Of a DNA stretch of 64,000 nucleotides, positions 37,117 to 46,153 are shown piece by piece. The number at the start of each line of letters is the position of its first letter. Positions within the stretch are counted from its first letter, which is position 1. The stretch lies in NCBI RefSeq assembly GCF_010548305.1, contig NZ_JAAGLV010000003.1:124001-188000 (forward strand), in the 5' to 3' direction. The position numbers were made by a program, and so were the translations under genes. Origin of the DNA: Streptomyces sp. SID13031. Lineage in GTDB: Bacteria; Actinomycetota; Actinomycetes; Propionibacteriales; Kribbellaceae. The notes beneath the pieces are model-generated. The model had not been told where the DNA came from and did not search any database. It worked only from the letters and a program-made list of their open reading frames with translations.

Positions 37117-37144
37117 TTGGCTCAAAGCACTTTCGCGGTACTAG
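37117..37144 (+). promoter_or_regulatory. Promoter giving a leaderless or near-leaderless transcript
   Basis: TTGGCT (37117-37122) and TACTAG (37139-37144) with a 16-bp spacer lie so close to the ATG at 37155 that transcription would start about 5 bp before it. No Shine-Dalgarno sequence fits in that space. Confidence 0.45.
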
Positions 37145-37154
37145 GCTCACGCCC

Positions 37155-37688
37155 ATGCGTCCGGAGCCTGGTCAGGTACTGCACTTCTCCGAAGACCCGA
37201 CGATCCGGATCTTCCACCCCCAGCTCGTCCCGGCCTCGGCTCGTGTCGATTCACCGACCACGCCGTACGTCTGGGCCGTCGGCCACGATCGTGCGCCCGA
37301 CTACTGGTTTCCCCGGCAGTGCCCTCGCGCGATGGCGTGGGTCGGCCCCGGGACGTCATCAGAGGACCGCTCCCGGATCATCGGCGACGGGTGCGGCACA
37401 CGGGTGCACGCAGTCGAGTACGGCTGGCTGCAGGCCATGCGCACGGTCGAGCTGTACGCCTACCGGCTGCCCGCCGAGCCGTTCCAGCCCGCCGAGGCGG
37501 CTCTGGTGGCGACGGAGGCGGTTGAGCCGCTGGGGCCGCCCGAGCGGGTCGGCGATCTCCTCGAGCTGCATGCGGAGGCTGGGATCCAGTTGCGGGTACT
37601 GCCGCGACTGCACGAGTTCTGGGATGTTGTCATCGGCAGCACCCTCGAGTTCAGCGGCATCCGGCTGCGCAACGCGATCGCTGGCTGA
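37155..37688 (+). CDS. DUF6886 family protein
   Basis: 177 residues, soluble. The sequence (MRPEPGQVLHFSEDPTIRIF, YVWAVGHDRAPDYWFPRQCP) fits DUF6886, a conserved family of unknown activity. It has several conserved Arg/His/Trp residues suggestive of an enzyme. The stop overlaps the start of the LanC-like gene by one base (TGATG), so the two are co-translated and may act together. Confidence 0.75.
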   Translation: MRPEPGQVLHFSEDPTIRIFHPQLVPASARVDSPTTPYVWAVGHDRAPDYWFPRQCPRAMAWVGPGTSSEDRSRIIGDGCGTRVHAVEYGWLQAMRTVELYAYRLPAEPFQPAEAALVATEAVEPLGPPERVGDLLELHAEAGIQLRVLPRLHEFWDVVIGSTLEFSGIRLRNAIAG

Positions 37689-38998
37689 TGACATACCAGG
37701 AGACCGCCGAGCTGGCTTGGCAGTGGGTGCTCGACCAGGTGCGGTGGGACGACGGGCCGTGGATCCCCGAGTCGGTGGGCGGCCCGGAGCCGGCGGAGAT
37801 ACCGGATGAGCGGGACGGAATGCACAGTGGGATCGGTGGGCTGGCGCACGCGCTGGCTGAGATCGGGCTCAGCAGACCATGGACCGATCGGGAGCAGGCG
37901 CTGGCGGAACGCATCGGCGAGCGGATCCGCGCGGGGATCGCGGAGAGCACCGACTGCACGTTCTTCGACGGTCTGGTCAGCAGCATCGGCGCACTGACCG
38001 CACTGGGCCTTCCGGGCTCGGCAGCAGCCGTCGAGCGCCTCCAGGAGCTGGCTGAGCCGGATGGGTGGCCGCAGACGTCCGTAGTACCGCCCAAGTATCT
38101 GCCGGATGCGCGGATCAATGACATGACGCTCGGTACGGCCGGAGTGCTCCTGGGCGCTCTGTGGGCCCGCCGGAGCGGCGTCGAGGGCTCCACCCAGCTG
38201 GCAGAGCGTGCCGTGGCCCTACTGCTCGCAGAGGCCGTGCCAGTGCCTGCGGGGCTGGACTGGCCGTTCGTGCCAGAACGCTTCCTCCCGGAGCCGAAGT
38301 CGTCGATGCCGAACCTCTCGCACGGTCTCGCCGGGGTCGCGGCGACTCTGGCGATCGCCGGCAGCGAGCTCGGCCGGCCCGACCTGGTCGATGCGGCCCG
38401 CCGCGGCGCAGAGCACCTGGTCACTCTCAACGTTGGCGACGACAAGGGCTTCCTGGTCCCCCGGCTGGTGCCGGTCAACGAAGACTCCGACCTCGATCCA
38501 GTCACCTACAACTGGTGCCACGGACCAGCCGGTACGTCGCTGCTGTTCGCCGCGCTGGAGCACGCCGGTGTCGATCAGGTGGCCGGTGAACCGCCGCTGA
38601 GCTGGCGGCGGCGCTGCTCCCACACTGTGCGGACCTCTGGCCTCCCGGAGCGCCTCTACCCCGGCTTCTGGGACAACGACGGCCGCTGCTGCGGTACTAC
38701 GGGTGTCGCCGACGTGCTCCTGGACTCGTGGCAGTCCACTGGTGACCAGGTCGATCTCGACTTCGCCCTGTTCCTGGCCGACACGTTGGTCGAGCGGGCC
38801 GTCCACGACGGGCAGCACGCCTACTGGCAGTTCATCGAGCACCGCAACGACGACCCGGTACTCCCACCAGGCGTCGGCTGGATGCAGGGAGCCGCCGGGA
38901 TCGCGGCGTACCTGTTCCGCGTCGCCCGCGTGGTCGACCAGGGCCGTCAGGCCCGTACCGCCCTCCGGATGGAGAACTGGTGGGCGGTACGGGCATGA
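37688..38998 (+). CDS. LanC-like (lanthionine synthetase C) protein with CCG zinc motif
   Basis: 436 residues forming an alpha/alpha toroid with the repeated Gly-motifs of the LanC family (GIGGLAHALAEIG, LSHGLAGVAATLAIAG, YNWCHGPAGTSLLF, GRCCGTTGVADVLLD, GWMQGAAGIAAYLF). Zinc ligands would be C277, C334 and C335; most LanC proteins have Cys-His (CHG) at the last two positions, while ProcM-like LanM enzymes have CCG. No precursor peptide or dehydratase is nearby, so a lanthipeptide role is doubtful. It may be a LanCL-like enzyme adding thiols to modified proteins or small molecules. Coupled to DUF6886. Confidence 0.8.
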   Translation: MTYQETAELAWQWVLDQVRWDDGPWIPESVGGPEPAEIPDERDGMHSGIGGLAHALAEIGLSRPWTDREQALAERIGERIRAGIAESTDCTFFDGLVSSIGALTALGLPGSAAAVERLQELAEPDGWPQTSVVPPKYLPDARINDMTLGTAGVLLGALWARRSGVEGSTQLAERAVALLLAEAVPVPAGLDWPFVPERFLPEPKSSMPNLSHGLAGVAATLAIAGSELGRPDLVDAARRGAEHLVTLNVGDDKGFLVPRLVPVNEDSDLDPVTYNWCHGPAGTSLLFAALEHAGVDQVAGEPPLSWRRRCSHTVRTSGLPERLYPGFWDNDGRCCGTTGVADVLLDSWQSTGDQVDLDFALFLADTLVERAVHDGQHAYWQFIEHRNDDPVLPPGVGWMQGAAGIAAYLFRVARVVDQGRQARTALRMENWWAVRA

Positions 38999-39007
38999 CG
39001 GCTTACC

Positions 39008-40582
39008 TCACCCGGTATAGCCGGCGAAGATCTTGCTGAACTCGTAGGGCGTCTGCGGCACATTGGTGCAGTTCACCAGCGTGCCGTTGCAGGCGTTGCG
39101 GTCCCGGGTCATCTCCCAGAAGGACAACATCCCAAGGTGCTTGCCGCGGGCGAACGTCACCAACTGGCTGGAGTGGCTCTGGTTGAAGGTCCCGCCGTCG
39201 TCGTTGCGGCCGAGCATCGGCGTGACGCCGACCTTGAGCCACGCCTGAGCGTCGGTGAGAGCCGGCCACAGTGACTTGATCTGGTTGAACGTGGACTGCG
39301 CGGCCTGTACCGCGAAGTCCCCGTAGTTGCCGGAGGCCCGGTTGTAGTCCATCGCCATCACGTTCACCAGGTCGACCTTGACGCCGTTGTCGCGGGCCGA
39401 TTTGAGGGCCGCGAACCCGTTCGCGTCGAGGCCTTCGGGCAGTACCGGCAGGGTGAGCGAGATCTTCAGGGCGGGCCGGTTGGCCTGCAGGATGGCGAGG
39501 GCCTGGGAGCGCCGGGCGACCGAGATCGGGTCGGCCACCGCCCCACCCTCGATGTCGAGGTCCAGGTAGCGCAACTGGTAGGCGTCGACGACCGCCTGGT
39601 ACTCGGTCGCGGTCGCCTGCGGCGTCGGGCACACCTGGGCGAGTTCGCTGCCCGCGGCGCCGCCGAGGGAGACCTTGACGTCGCCGCCAAGGGCCCGGAT
39701 CGCGTCGATCTGATCCTTGGCCCAACCGGTCCGGGGGTCGTACGCGCCGAACCAGCTCGCCCGGCAGCCGCCGGCTCCGGTGATGAAACCGAGAGTGAAC
39801 GAGCGGAGGTTCCCGGCGGTGGCCATCGTGGTGAGCGAAGGCGTCGGCCAAGCACCCATGTCGACGTACGGCGCAACCGGCACCAGCGACCCGGCCGTGC
39901 CGGGCAAGGTGGTGGCGGTGACCGGGTTGCCGGCCGGTGAGGAGTTCCCGGCGGCATCGTGCGCACGAACCGAGAACGTATAGGCGGTTCCCGGGTTGAG
40001 TCCGCCGACGGTGCCGGTGGTCGCGGCCGTGGTGATCAGCGGCGTGCTACCGGAGTAGACGTCGTAGCCGGTCACTCCGATGTTGTCGGTGGAGGCGTTC
40101 CAGGCCAGCGACACCGTGCTGTTGCTCGTCGCGGTCACCCGGACATTGCCGGGTGCGGTCGGTGGGCTGGTGTCACCCGCGCCGCCTGCGCAGAGGCCGC
40201 CGTTGACCCGGCAGTTGATCGGGCGGGCCGGGCCGTTCGCGATGAACCCGAACGTGGCCGACTGGCCGGCGGCGAGCGGAGCATTCCAGCTCTCGTTCAA
40301 GGCCACGATGTGATTGCCGGTGCGGCTGACGACGGAATCCCAGGAGCTGGTGATGTTCGTACCGGCGGCGAGGTCGAACTCGACCTTCCAGGTGCTGATG
40401 GTGGCAGCGGTGCCGTTGGTGATGGTGTAGGCGGCCTGGAAGTTACCGCTCCACTCGCCGGTCAAGGCGTACGTCGCGGTGACCGAACCGGCCGCCGTCG
40501 CGGGAGCCGCGACGGCGAAGGGGGCGAGCAGGGTGAGGAGGGCGAAAAGGGAAGTCAGCATGCGTGACCTGGGGCGGGTCAT
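39008..40582 (-). CDS. Secreted multidomain chitinase CBM2-FN3-GH18
   Basis: 524 residues, ATG after GGGAGG. Signal peptide (LTSLFALLTLLAPFAVAAPATA), then a CBM2 chitin/cellulose-binding domain (about 32-130: WSGNFQAAYTITNG, STWKVEFDL), a fibronectin type III domain (about 137-228: PPTAPGNVRVTATSNSTVSL), and a C-terminal GH18 domain (about 235-524). The catalytic strand is RYLDLDIEGG, carrying the Asp-x-Asp-x-Glu, and DVKVSLGGAAG is the substrate strand. This resembles streptomycete ChiC/ChiD-like enzymes with exochitinase or endochitinase activity. An AT-rich 36-bp palindrome precedes it. Confidence 0.93.
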   Translation of the reverse strand: MTRPRSRMLTSLFALLTLLAPFAVAAPATAAGSVTATYALTGEWSGNFQAAYTITNGTAATISTWKVEFDLAAGTNITSSWDSVVSRTGNHIVALNESWNAPLAAGQSATFGFIANGPARPINCRVNGGLCAGGAGDTSPPTAPGNVRVTATSNSTVSLAWNASTDNIGVTGYDVYSGSTPLITTAATTGTVGGLNPGTAYTFSVRAHDAAGNSSPAGNPVTATTLPGTAGSLVPVAPYVDMGAWPTPSLTTMATAGNLRSFTLGFITGAGGCRASWFGAYDPRTGWAKDQIDAIRALGGDVKVSLGGAAGSELAQVCPTPQATATEYQAVVDAYQLRYLDLDIEGGAVADPISVARRSQALAILQANRPALKISLTLPVLPEGLDANGFAALKSARDNGVKVDLVNVMAMDYNRASGNYGDFAVQAAQSTFNQIKSLWPALTDAQAWLKVGVTPMLGRNDDGGTFNQSHSSQLVTFARGKHLGMLSFWEMTRDRNACNGTLVNCTNVPQTPYEFSKIFAGYTG

Positions 40583-40600
40583 GGTCGCCTCCCAGCGATT

Positions 40601-40636
40601 GCTTTAGATAAATTAAGAAGCATTAATATCTAAAGC
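40601..40636. promoter_or_regulatory. AT-rich inverted repeat operator upstream of the chitinase
   Basis: GCTTTAGATA (40601-40610) and TATCTAAAGC (40627-40636) are perfect complements across a 16-bp centre that itself contains TTAA...TTAA. It lies 18 bp before the start codon, so it overlaps the promoter or leader. It does not match the DasR or LacI consensus. Confidence 0.65.
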
Positions 40637-40686
40637 TGGCCGGGAGTCAAGAGATCACCGCAGATGTAGTTGGGGTACTTGGGGTA

Positions 40687-41250
40687 CTAGCGGCGCCAGA
40701 CCTCAGCAGTCGTGAGGAAAGCCGAGGAGCCGGGGCGGTCGGCTGAGCCGTCGACCTGGACGAAGCCGGGGACGGAGGCGCCGCCGATCGAGACGGTGGC
40801 CGAGCGGACCGGGGCGATCACCAGGCTGAGGCTATGGGTGCCCTCGGCGAGCTGGAAGTTGTCGGTCGCGAACAGCCGCCGGTCGAGCACGCCGCCCATC
40901 TCGATCTGGATGTCGGCGGCCTTGACGCTCAGCCCGTCGGCGAGGTTCATCGAGACCTGGACCAGATCACGCTCGACGGCCGGCTCGTGCCAGGGCAGGC
41001 CCTGCACCTCGAGGAACGAGCGGACGAAGTACCGCTCCAGCCAGGAAGCCAGATCGACGTCCTCCGAGACCACCCGGACGATCCCGTCGAACCAGAGCAC
41101 CACGGCCGTACCGGCGCCGCAGATCGACCAGTCGACCATCCAGATCGACGCGAACGCGGTGACCTTGCCGTCCTTGTCGAACAGCCGCAGCCCAGGATTG
41201 GCTCCCGCCAGGATGATCCGGCGGTTGCTGCTGTCTGCTGCCTTGGGCAT
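40687..41250 (-). CDS. Conserved hypothetical protein, 187 residues
   Basis: The ATG at 41250 has GAAGG eight bases upstream; the frame further up is non-coding. No recognisable domain. It is a soluble, mixed beta-rich protein (GLRLFDKDGKVTAFASIWMV, VSMNLADGLSVKAADIQIEM, FQLAEGTHSLSLVIAP) without signal peptide or cysteine pairs. It lies 76 bp downstream of pcrA on the same strand. A start further upstream cannot be excluded. Confidence 0.55.
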   Translation of the reverse strand: MPKAADSSNRRIILAGANPGLRLFDKDGKVTAFASIWMVDWSICGAGTAVVLWFDGIVRVVSEDVDLASWLERYFVRSFLEVQGLPWHEPAVERDLVQVSMNLADGLSVKAADIQIEMGGVLDRRLFATDNFQLAEGTHSLSLVIAPVRSATVSIGGASVPGFVQVDGSADRPGSSAFLTTAEVWRR

Positions 41251-41326
41251 GGGCTGGACCTTCGTCCGGGGAGGGCCGAAACACCGATTGTCGCAGCCTG
41301 CGGACAATTCAGCACGTTGAAGTCCG

Positions 41327-43654
41327 TTAAATCTTCTCCACCGGGGCGTAGCGCAGGAGCAGGCGCTTGACGCCCTCGGAGCCGAAGTCGATGTCCGCCT
41401 GGGCTTGCTGGCCCTCGCCGCGGACCACCACGACGGTGCCCATACCGAAGCTGTCGTGCACCACCCGGTCGCCCGGGTTGAGGCTGATGATCGGCTTGTC
41501 GGACGCCGTACGCCGGGCCGGCTCCCAGCGGGTACTGACCCCACTACCCCCGCCGGACGACGTACCGGTCCCGGACCAGCGGGTGATCGCGGACTCGTCG
41601 CGGCGCCAGTCGAGCAGCTCGGCCGGGATCTCCTCCAGGAAGCGCGACGGCGGGTTGTGCTGTGGGGCGCCGAACGCGCTGCGGACCGCGGCCCGCGAGA
41701 TCGCCAGCCGCTGCCGGGCGCGGGTGATCCCGACGTAGGCGAGACGGCGCTCCTCCTCCAGCTCCTTCACGTCGGTGAGCGACCGGGAGTGCGGGAAGAT
41801 GCCGTCCTCCATGCCGGTCAGGAAGACGACCGGAAACTCGAGGCCCTTCGCGGTGTGCAGTGTCATCAGCGTGACCACCCCACCGTCGTCGGCGGCGTCG
41901 GGAATCTGGTCCGCGTCGGCGACCAGCGCGACCCGCTCCAGAAACGCCTGCAGATCGGCCGGCTCGGAGGCCGCGATGCGCTCCTCGACGAACTCCCGGG
42001 CGACCGAGATGAACTCGTCCAGGTTCTCCACCCTGGTCTCGTCCTGCGGGTCCGGTGACTTCTGCAGCTCCTCGTAGTACCCGGAGCGGTGCAGGGCGAC
42101 ATCCAGGATGTCGTCCGGCGGGGCGCCCGAGTCGACCATCGCGGTCAGCTCGTCGAGGATGTCGACGAAGCTCTGGACCGCGTTGGCGCTGCGGCTCGCC
42201 ATCGCCGGTGCGTCGTGGGCGCGGCGCAGGGCCGCGGAGAAGGTGATCCGGTCGCGCAGCGCGAGCGCCTCGATGGCTGCTTCGGCGCGCTCACCGATCC
42301 CGCGCTTCGGCACGTTCAGGATCCGGCGCAGCGAGACGGTGTCCTCGGGGTTGGTCAGCACCCGCAGGTAGGCGAGCGCGTCGCGGACCTCCTTGCGCTC
42401 GTAGAACCGGACGCCGCCGACCACCTTGTAGGGATGGCCGGTCCGGATGAAGACCTCCTCGAACACCCGCGACTGCGCGTTGGTCCGGTAGAACACCGCG
42501 ACGTCGGACGGCTTGACCCCGTCGGCGTCGGCCAGCCGGTCGATCTCGTCGGCGACGAACTGTGCCTCGTCGTGCTCGTTGTCGGCCACATAGACGGCGA
42601 TCTGCTCGCCCTTGCCGGAGTCGGACCACAGGTTCTTCGCCGGGCGGCCCTCGTTCCGGCTGATCACCGCGTTGGCCGCGGACAGGATCGTCTGGGTGGA
42701 GCGGTAGTTCTGCTCCAGCAGGATCGTCTCGGCGCCGGCGAAGTCCTCCTCGAAGGCAAGGATGTTGCGGATCGTCGCCCCGCGGAAGGCATAGATCGAC
42801 TGGTCGGAGTCACCGACCACCATCAGCTCGGCGGGTGGGCTGATCGGTCCGTCGTTCGGGCCCGGCTCGAGCTCGGCGCACAGCTCACGGATCAGCGTGT
42901 ACTGCGCGTGGTTGGTGTCCTGGTACTCGTCGACCAGCACGTGGCGGAACCGGCGCCGGTAATACTCCCGGACCTCGGGGAAGGCCTGCAGCAGGTTGAC
43001 CGTGGTCATCAGCAGGTCGTCGAAGTCCAGCGCGTTGGCCTGGGCCAGCCGCTCCTGGTAGACCCGGTAGCACTCGGCGTACGTCTCCTCCAGATGGTTC
43101 TCGGTCTTGGACGCGGCCGACTCATGGTCGATCAGCTCGTTCTTCTGGGTGCTGATCCAGTTCAGGATCGCGCGCGGGTTGTACCGCTTGACGTCCAGGT
43201 CGAGCTCGCGGCAGACCAGCGTCATCAGCCGGCGCGAGTCGGTGCTGTCGTAGATCGAGAACGTCGAACTGATCCCGAACCGCTTGATGTCGCGGCGCAG
43301 GATCCGCACGCAGGACGAGTGGAAGGTGGAGACCCACATCAGCTTCGCCCGCGGCCCGACCAGCTCGACGACGCGCTCGCGCATCTCGGCGGCGGCCTTG
43401 TTGGTGAAGGTGATCGCCAGGATCGAGCCCGGGTGCGCGTCGCGCGCCGCCAGCAGATACGCGATCCGCCGCGTCAGCACCCGCGTCTTACCCGACCCGG
43501 CCCCCGCCACCACCAGCAACGGCTTGCCCGCGTGCACCACCGCAGCGCGCTGCTGCGGGTTCAGCCCCTCGAGCAGCGCACCCGCATCGGCCCGCTGCTT
43601 CCTGGGCTCCTCGAGCGGCACCGGCAATTCATCTGGAGAAAAGAGCGTCGTCAT
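41327..43654 (-). CDS. pcrA: ATP-dependent 3'-5' DNA helicase PcrA/UvrD
   Basis: 775 residues from the ATG at 43654, with AAGGTGG upstream. All SF1A helicase motifs are present: Q-motif LNPQQRAAVVH, Walker A VVAGAGSGKT, motif Ia ITFTNKAAAEM, Walker B VLVDEYQDTN, motif III VVGDSDQSIYAFRGA, motif IV EQNYRSTQTIL, motif V LMTLHTAKGLEFPVVFLTG and motif VI YVGITRARQRL. The C-terminal Tudor-like domain (LNPGDRVVHDSFGMGTVV) is present, as in PcrA. It unwinds DNA in repair and clears recombination intermediates and stalled complexes. Confidence 0.97.
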   Translation of the reverse strand: MTTLFSPDELPVPLEEPRKQRADAGALLEGLNPQQRAAVVHAGKPLLVVAGAGSGKTRVLTRRIAYLLAARDAHPGSILAITFTNKAAAEMRERVVELVGPRAKLMWVSTFHSSCVRILRRDIKRFGISSTFSIYDSTDSRRLMTLVCRELDLDVKRYNPRAILNWISTQKNELIDHESAASKTENHLEETYAECYRVYQERLAQANALDFDDLLMTTVNLLQAFPEVREYYRRRFRHVLVDEYQDTNHAQYTLIRELCAELEPGPNDGPISPPAELMVVGDSDQSIYAFRGATIRNILAFEEDFAGAETILLEQNYRSTQTILSAANAVISRNEGRPAKNLWSDSGKGEQIAVYVADNEHDEAQFVADEIDRLADADGVKPSDVAVFYRTNAQSRVFEEVFIRTGHPYKVVGGVRFYERKEVRDALAYLRVLTNPEDTVSLRRILNVPKRGIGERAEAAIEALALRDRITFSAALRRAHDAPAMASRSANAVQSFVDILDELTAMVDSGAPPDDILDVALHRSGYYEELQKSPDPQDETRVENLDEFISVAREFVEERIAASEPADLQAFLERVALVADADQIPDAADDGGVVTLMTLHTAKGLEFPVVFLTGMEDGIFPHSRSLTDVKELEEERRLAYVGITRARQRLAISRAAVRSAFGAPQHNPPSRFLEEIPAELLDWRRDESAITRWSGTGTSSGGGSGVSTRWEPARRTASDKPIISLNPGDRVVHDSFGMGTVVVVRGEGQQAQADIDFGSEGVKRLLLRYAPVEKI

Positions 43655-43897
43655 CGCCCACCACCTTAGACACCCCCACCGACAAACCCCCCACGCCGGT
43701 ACAACACCCCCACGCAGCTCCTCCGTCGCAGCTCCCACCCACCCCCGAACGCCGCTCCGCTGTCGCGGCTACAACCCCTCGGAGCCGCCACCCTGCCCCC
43801 ACCGCCTCACGGTGATACCTGCGGGTCGGCCCTCACCTCACCGAGCCCGGCGATCCACCCGCAACCCCGTTGGCGTGATCCCGCTTCGCGGACAGCC

Positions 43898-44623
43898 TCA
43901 GCTGCGCCCTGGCCCCGGGATCTCCTGGTAATACTGCAGCTCGTAGAGGTGAGCGCCCTTGACGAGAATCGAAACCTCGACAGGCACCCTGCCGTCCGAA
44001 CACACCACCCGGAACTGTCGAAGTACAGGCACGTCAGCTGGCAACTCGAGTACTTCGAACTCCTCGGCGGTTGGCAGACGCGCCGACAACCGGTCGACGA
44101 AGTCGCGTTGTGGGTAGCCGAGTTCGGCAAGGATCTCCGGCGCACCGCCCGGAATCCTGCCCCGCTTGGCCAACGGAGTACCGGCGGCGATGATTGCCGG
44201 GTAGTACGACAGCGACAGTTCTAGCGGCTCGCCGTCGCGAGACAGGAGTCGTCGCCGGAGGATCGCCTTGGCGGCATCAGCCAGCCCGAGAGCCGCTCTA
44301 ACCTCAGCAGGCGGTCGCACCTCGGCTACTTCGAGCAGGGTGTGCGAGTATCCCGAACTTGGCGGCAGGTAGGCCGCGACGTCGACTACGAAAGGCTGCT
44401 TGTCCCGCACATAGACGCCCTTGCCCACCTCGCTGTAGACGAAGCCCTCGCGCTTGAGAGCCGATAGCGCGCGCTGGATGGTCGCATTCGCCGCTGAGAA
44501 GCGCTCCACCAACTGCTGCGTCGACGGAAGCTGCGAGCCAGGCGCCATCTCACCGGCCATGATCAGCGCTCGGAGGTCGGCAGCGATTTGTTGATGCCGC
44601 GGCCGGACGTCGCGCCTATCCAC
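43898..44623 (-). CDS. GntR/HutC family transcriptional regulator
   Basis: 241 residues. N-terminal winged helix (HQQIAADLRALIMAGEMAPG, QLVERFSAANATIQRALSAL, residues about 8-75), then a C-terminal UTRA effector domain (PLELSLSYYPAIIAAGTPLA, ILAELGYPQRDFVDRL). HutC-type regulators bind small metabolites such as sugars or amino acids. It sits directly downstream of a related UTRA protein lacking the winged helix. Target genes are not clear. A 243-bp gap with nothing recognisable separates it from pcrA. Confidence 0.9.
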   Translation of the reverse strand: MDRRDVRPRHQQIAADLRALIMAGEMAPGSQLPSTQQLVERFSAANATIQRALSALKREGFVYSEVGKGVYVRDKQPFVVDVAAYLPPSSGYSHTLLEVAEVRPPAEVRAALGLADAAKAILRRRLLSRDGEPLELSLSYYPAIIAAGTPLAKRGRIPGGAPEILAELGYPQRDFVDRLSARLPTAEEFEVLELPADVPVLRQFRVVCSDGRVPVEVSILVKGAHLYELQYYQEIPGPGRS

Positions 44624-44647
44624 GGCAGCCGCCAGAGATCAAGAGCA

Positions 44648-45208
44648 TCAAGGAGTCACCTGATACCGCAGATGCCGATCCGCAGCTGTCATCGTCATGA
44701 TGCTCATCTCGACCGGGCGACCTTCAAGAGAACGCGCCAGTCGAACCAGGACCAACACCCACTCACCATCGGCCAGGGCCAGTAGCTGCTGCTCATCGGA
44801 TGTGGCAGGGCGGGCCGAAACGTCCTCCTGGACCCGCTCGAGCCGATAGCCGAGTTCAGCCAGCAGAGTGACCGCACCGCCACGAATCTTCCGTGACTCG
44901 GCAAGCGCCGTGCCACGAGCTATCTGGGACGGATAGTAGGAGTCGGTCAACTCAACCGGCTGGTCGTCGACGAGCATCACTCGTCGGCGCACGACGACGC
45001 GCTCATCCGATCCGAGCCGCAGACCTTCAGCCACACTCGCCGGTGGCGAAACCTCGGCGACCTCCCTTAGCTGCTGGGTACCGGACACTTTCCGCTCCGC
45101 GGTCTCCTCCGCCCAGGCGTCGGCCTCCCCCGCGCGACGCGGCCGCAGATACGGGCTCGAGACGCTTTCCCACTCGCCGGGCGTACTCACTTCGATCCGC
45201 CTCTCCAT
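44648..45208 (-). CDS. UTRA-domain protein lacking the DNA-binding domain
   Basis: 186 residues from ATG 45208 (a GTG at 45190, nine bases after GGAGAGG, is an alternative). The region from LREVAEVSPPASVAEGL onward aligns with the UTRA domain of the neighbouring regulator (VELTDSYYPSQIARGTALA, LLAELGYRLERVQEDVSARP). The first 60 residues contain no winged helix. It may bind the same ligand and modulate its full-length paralogue by pairing with it, or be a decayed regulator. Its intact frame and the 24-bp spacing favour a functional pair. Confidence 0.75.
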   Translation of the reverse strand: MERRIEVSTPGEWESVSSPYLRPRRAGEADAWAEETAERKVSGTQQLREVAEVSPPASVAEGLRLGSDERVVVRRRVMLVDDQPVELTDSYYPSQIARGTALAESRKIRGGAVTLLAELGYRLERVQEDVSARPATSDEQQLLALADGEWVLVLVRLARSLEGRPVEMSIMTMTAADRHLRYQVTP

Positions 45209-45324
45209 CGGCTGTCTGTCCCTGCAGATCATTCACTCTACTGGCAAACGAGGCGGGGTTCGCAGACCCAAACCTTACTGCAATATGCGAAAGGCATTAC
45301 GGTTGATGATACGGGGCCGGCGTT

Positions 45325-45906
45325 GTGAAGTCCCTGCGCCTCTGGTCTCGCCTCAACGTGGTGGGCGCCTCGGTGGCGGGGAGCCGATTCTCCGGTACCA
45401 CGCTACGAGAGTCGACGTGGGAGGAGTCCACGATCAATGGTGTTCTCTTCGAGCAGGTCGACCTCTCGTCAGCGCGCTGGGAGGGAACGAGGATCGAGCG
45501 CACAGCCTTCACCGGCTGCCAACTCTCTGGATTCAGCGTGACCGATGCGAGCCTGGGTAACGTCCTCTTCGAGAACTGCCGGTTGGACTACGCGACCTTT
45601 CACGGGGTACGAACGACCGGCGCAGTCGCTTTCGTGAACTGCACGCTCGCTGAAGCAAGCCTGATCAACTGTCGCTTCAGCGACGTGGTTTTCGAGCAGT
45701 GCCGCCTTGCCGGTACCGAATTCGACAGTTGCGAGCTGCGCGGCGCCGACCTGCGCGGCAATCTCCTCGACAGCATCCGCGGAATCGCGTCACTTCGAGG
45801 CGCCAAGGTCGCGGTCGATCAGCTCTTCGAGCTGGCTCGTGCTCTGCCGGCTGACTTGGAACTTCAGCTCAGCGGCCCAGTAGGCGGCGGAGGAAGGAGC
45901 GGGTAG
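45325..45906 (+). CDS. Pentapeptide-repeat protein
   Basis: 193 residues from the only start (GTG) after an upstream stop. The body is a chain of A(D/N)LxX-like five-residue repeats with many Phe/Leu at the central position (GVLFEQVDLSSARWEGTRIE, VLFENCRLDYATFHGV, ELRGADLRGNLL), forming a right-handed quadrilateral beta-helix. Some such proteins mimic DNA and protect gyrase, but most are of unknown function. The N-terminus starts abruptly within repeats, so a 5' truncation is possible. It is divergent from the UTRA gene. Confidence 0.8.
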   Translation: MKSLRLWSRLNVVGASVAGSRFSGTTLRESTWEESTINGVLFEQVDLSSARWEGTRIERTAFTGCQLSGFSVTDASLGNVLFENCRLDYATFHGVRTTGAVAFVNCTLAEASLINCRFSDVVFEQCRLAGTEFDSCELRGADLRGNLLDSIRGIASLRGAKVAVDQLFELARALPADLELQLSGPVGGGGRSG

Positions 45907-46153
45907 GTGGTTGGTGGGGCTGGGGCCAGGTGGTGTCTGACTTTGTCCAGGGGTGGGATTGGTCGGTACCTCGATCCGTCTTCGCCGGTTGCGCGCAGTA
46001 CGGGCTCTCTCATACCGAAAGTCTGGCATCCGGCATAGCAGGGCGGGAACCGTTTCATCCACCGGATGGAATCGGGCGCGTGTCGGCTGAGAGCAGACCT
46101 GCTGGCAGCAGAAAAGGTGGGGATCAGGGTCGCCGGGTGGTCATGGTGGGTTC

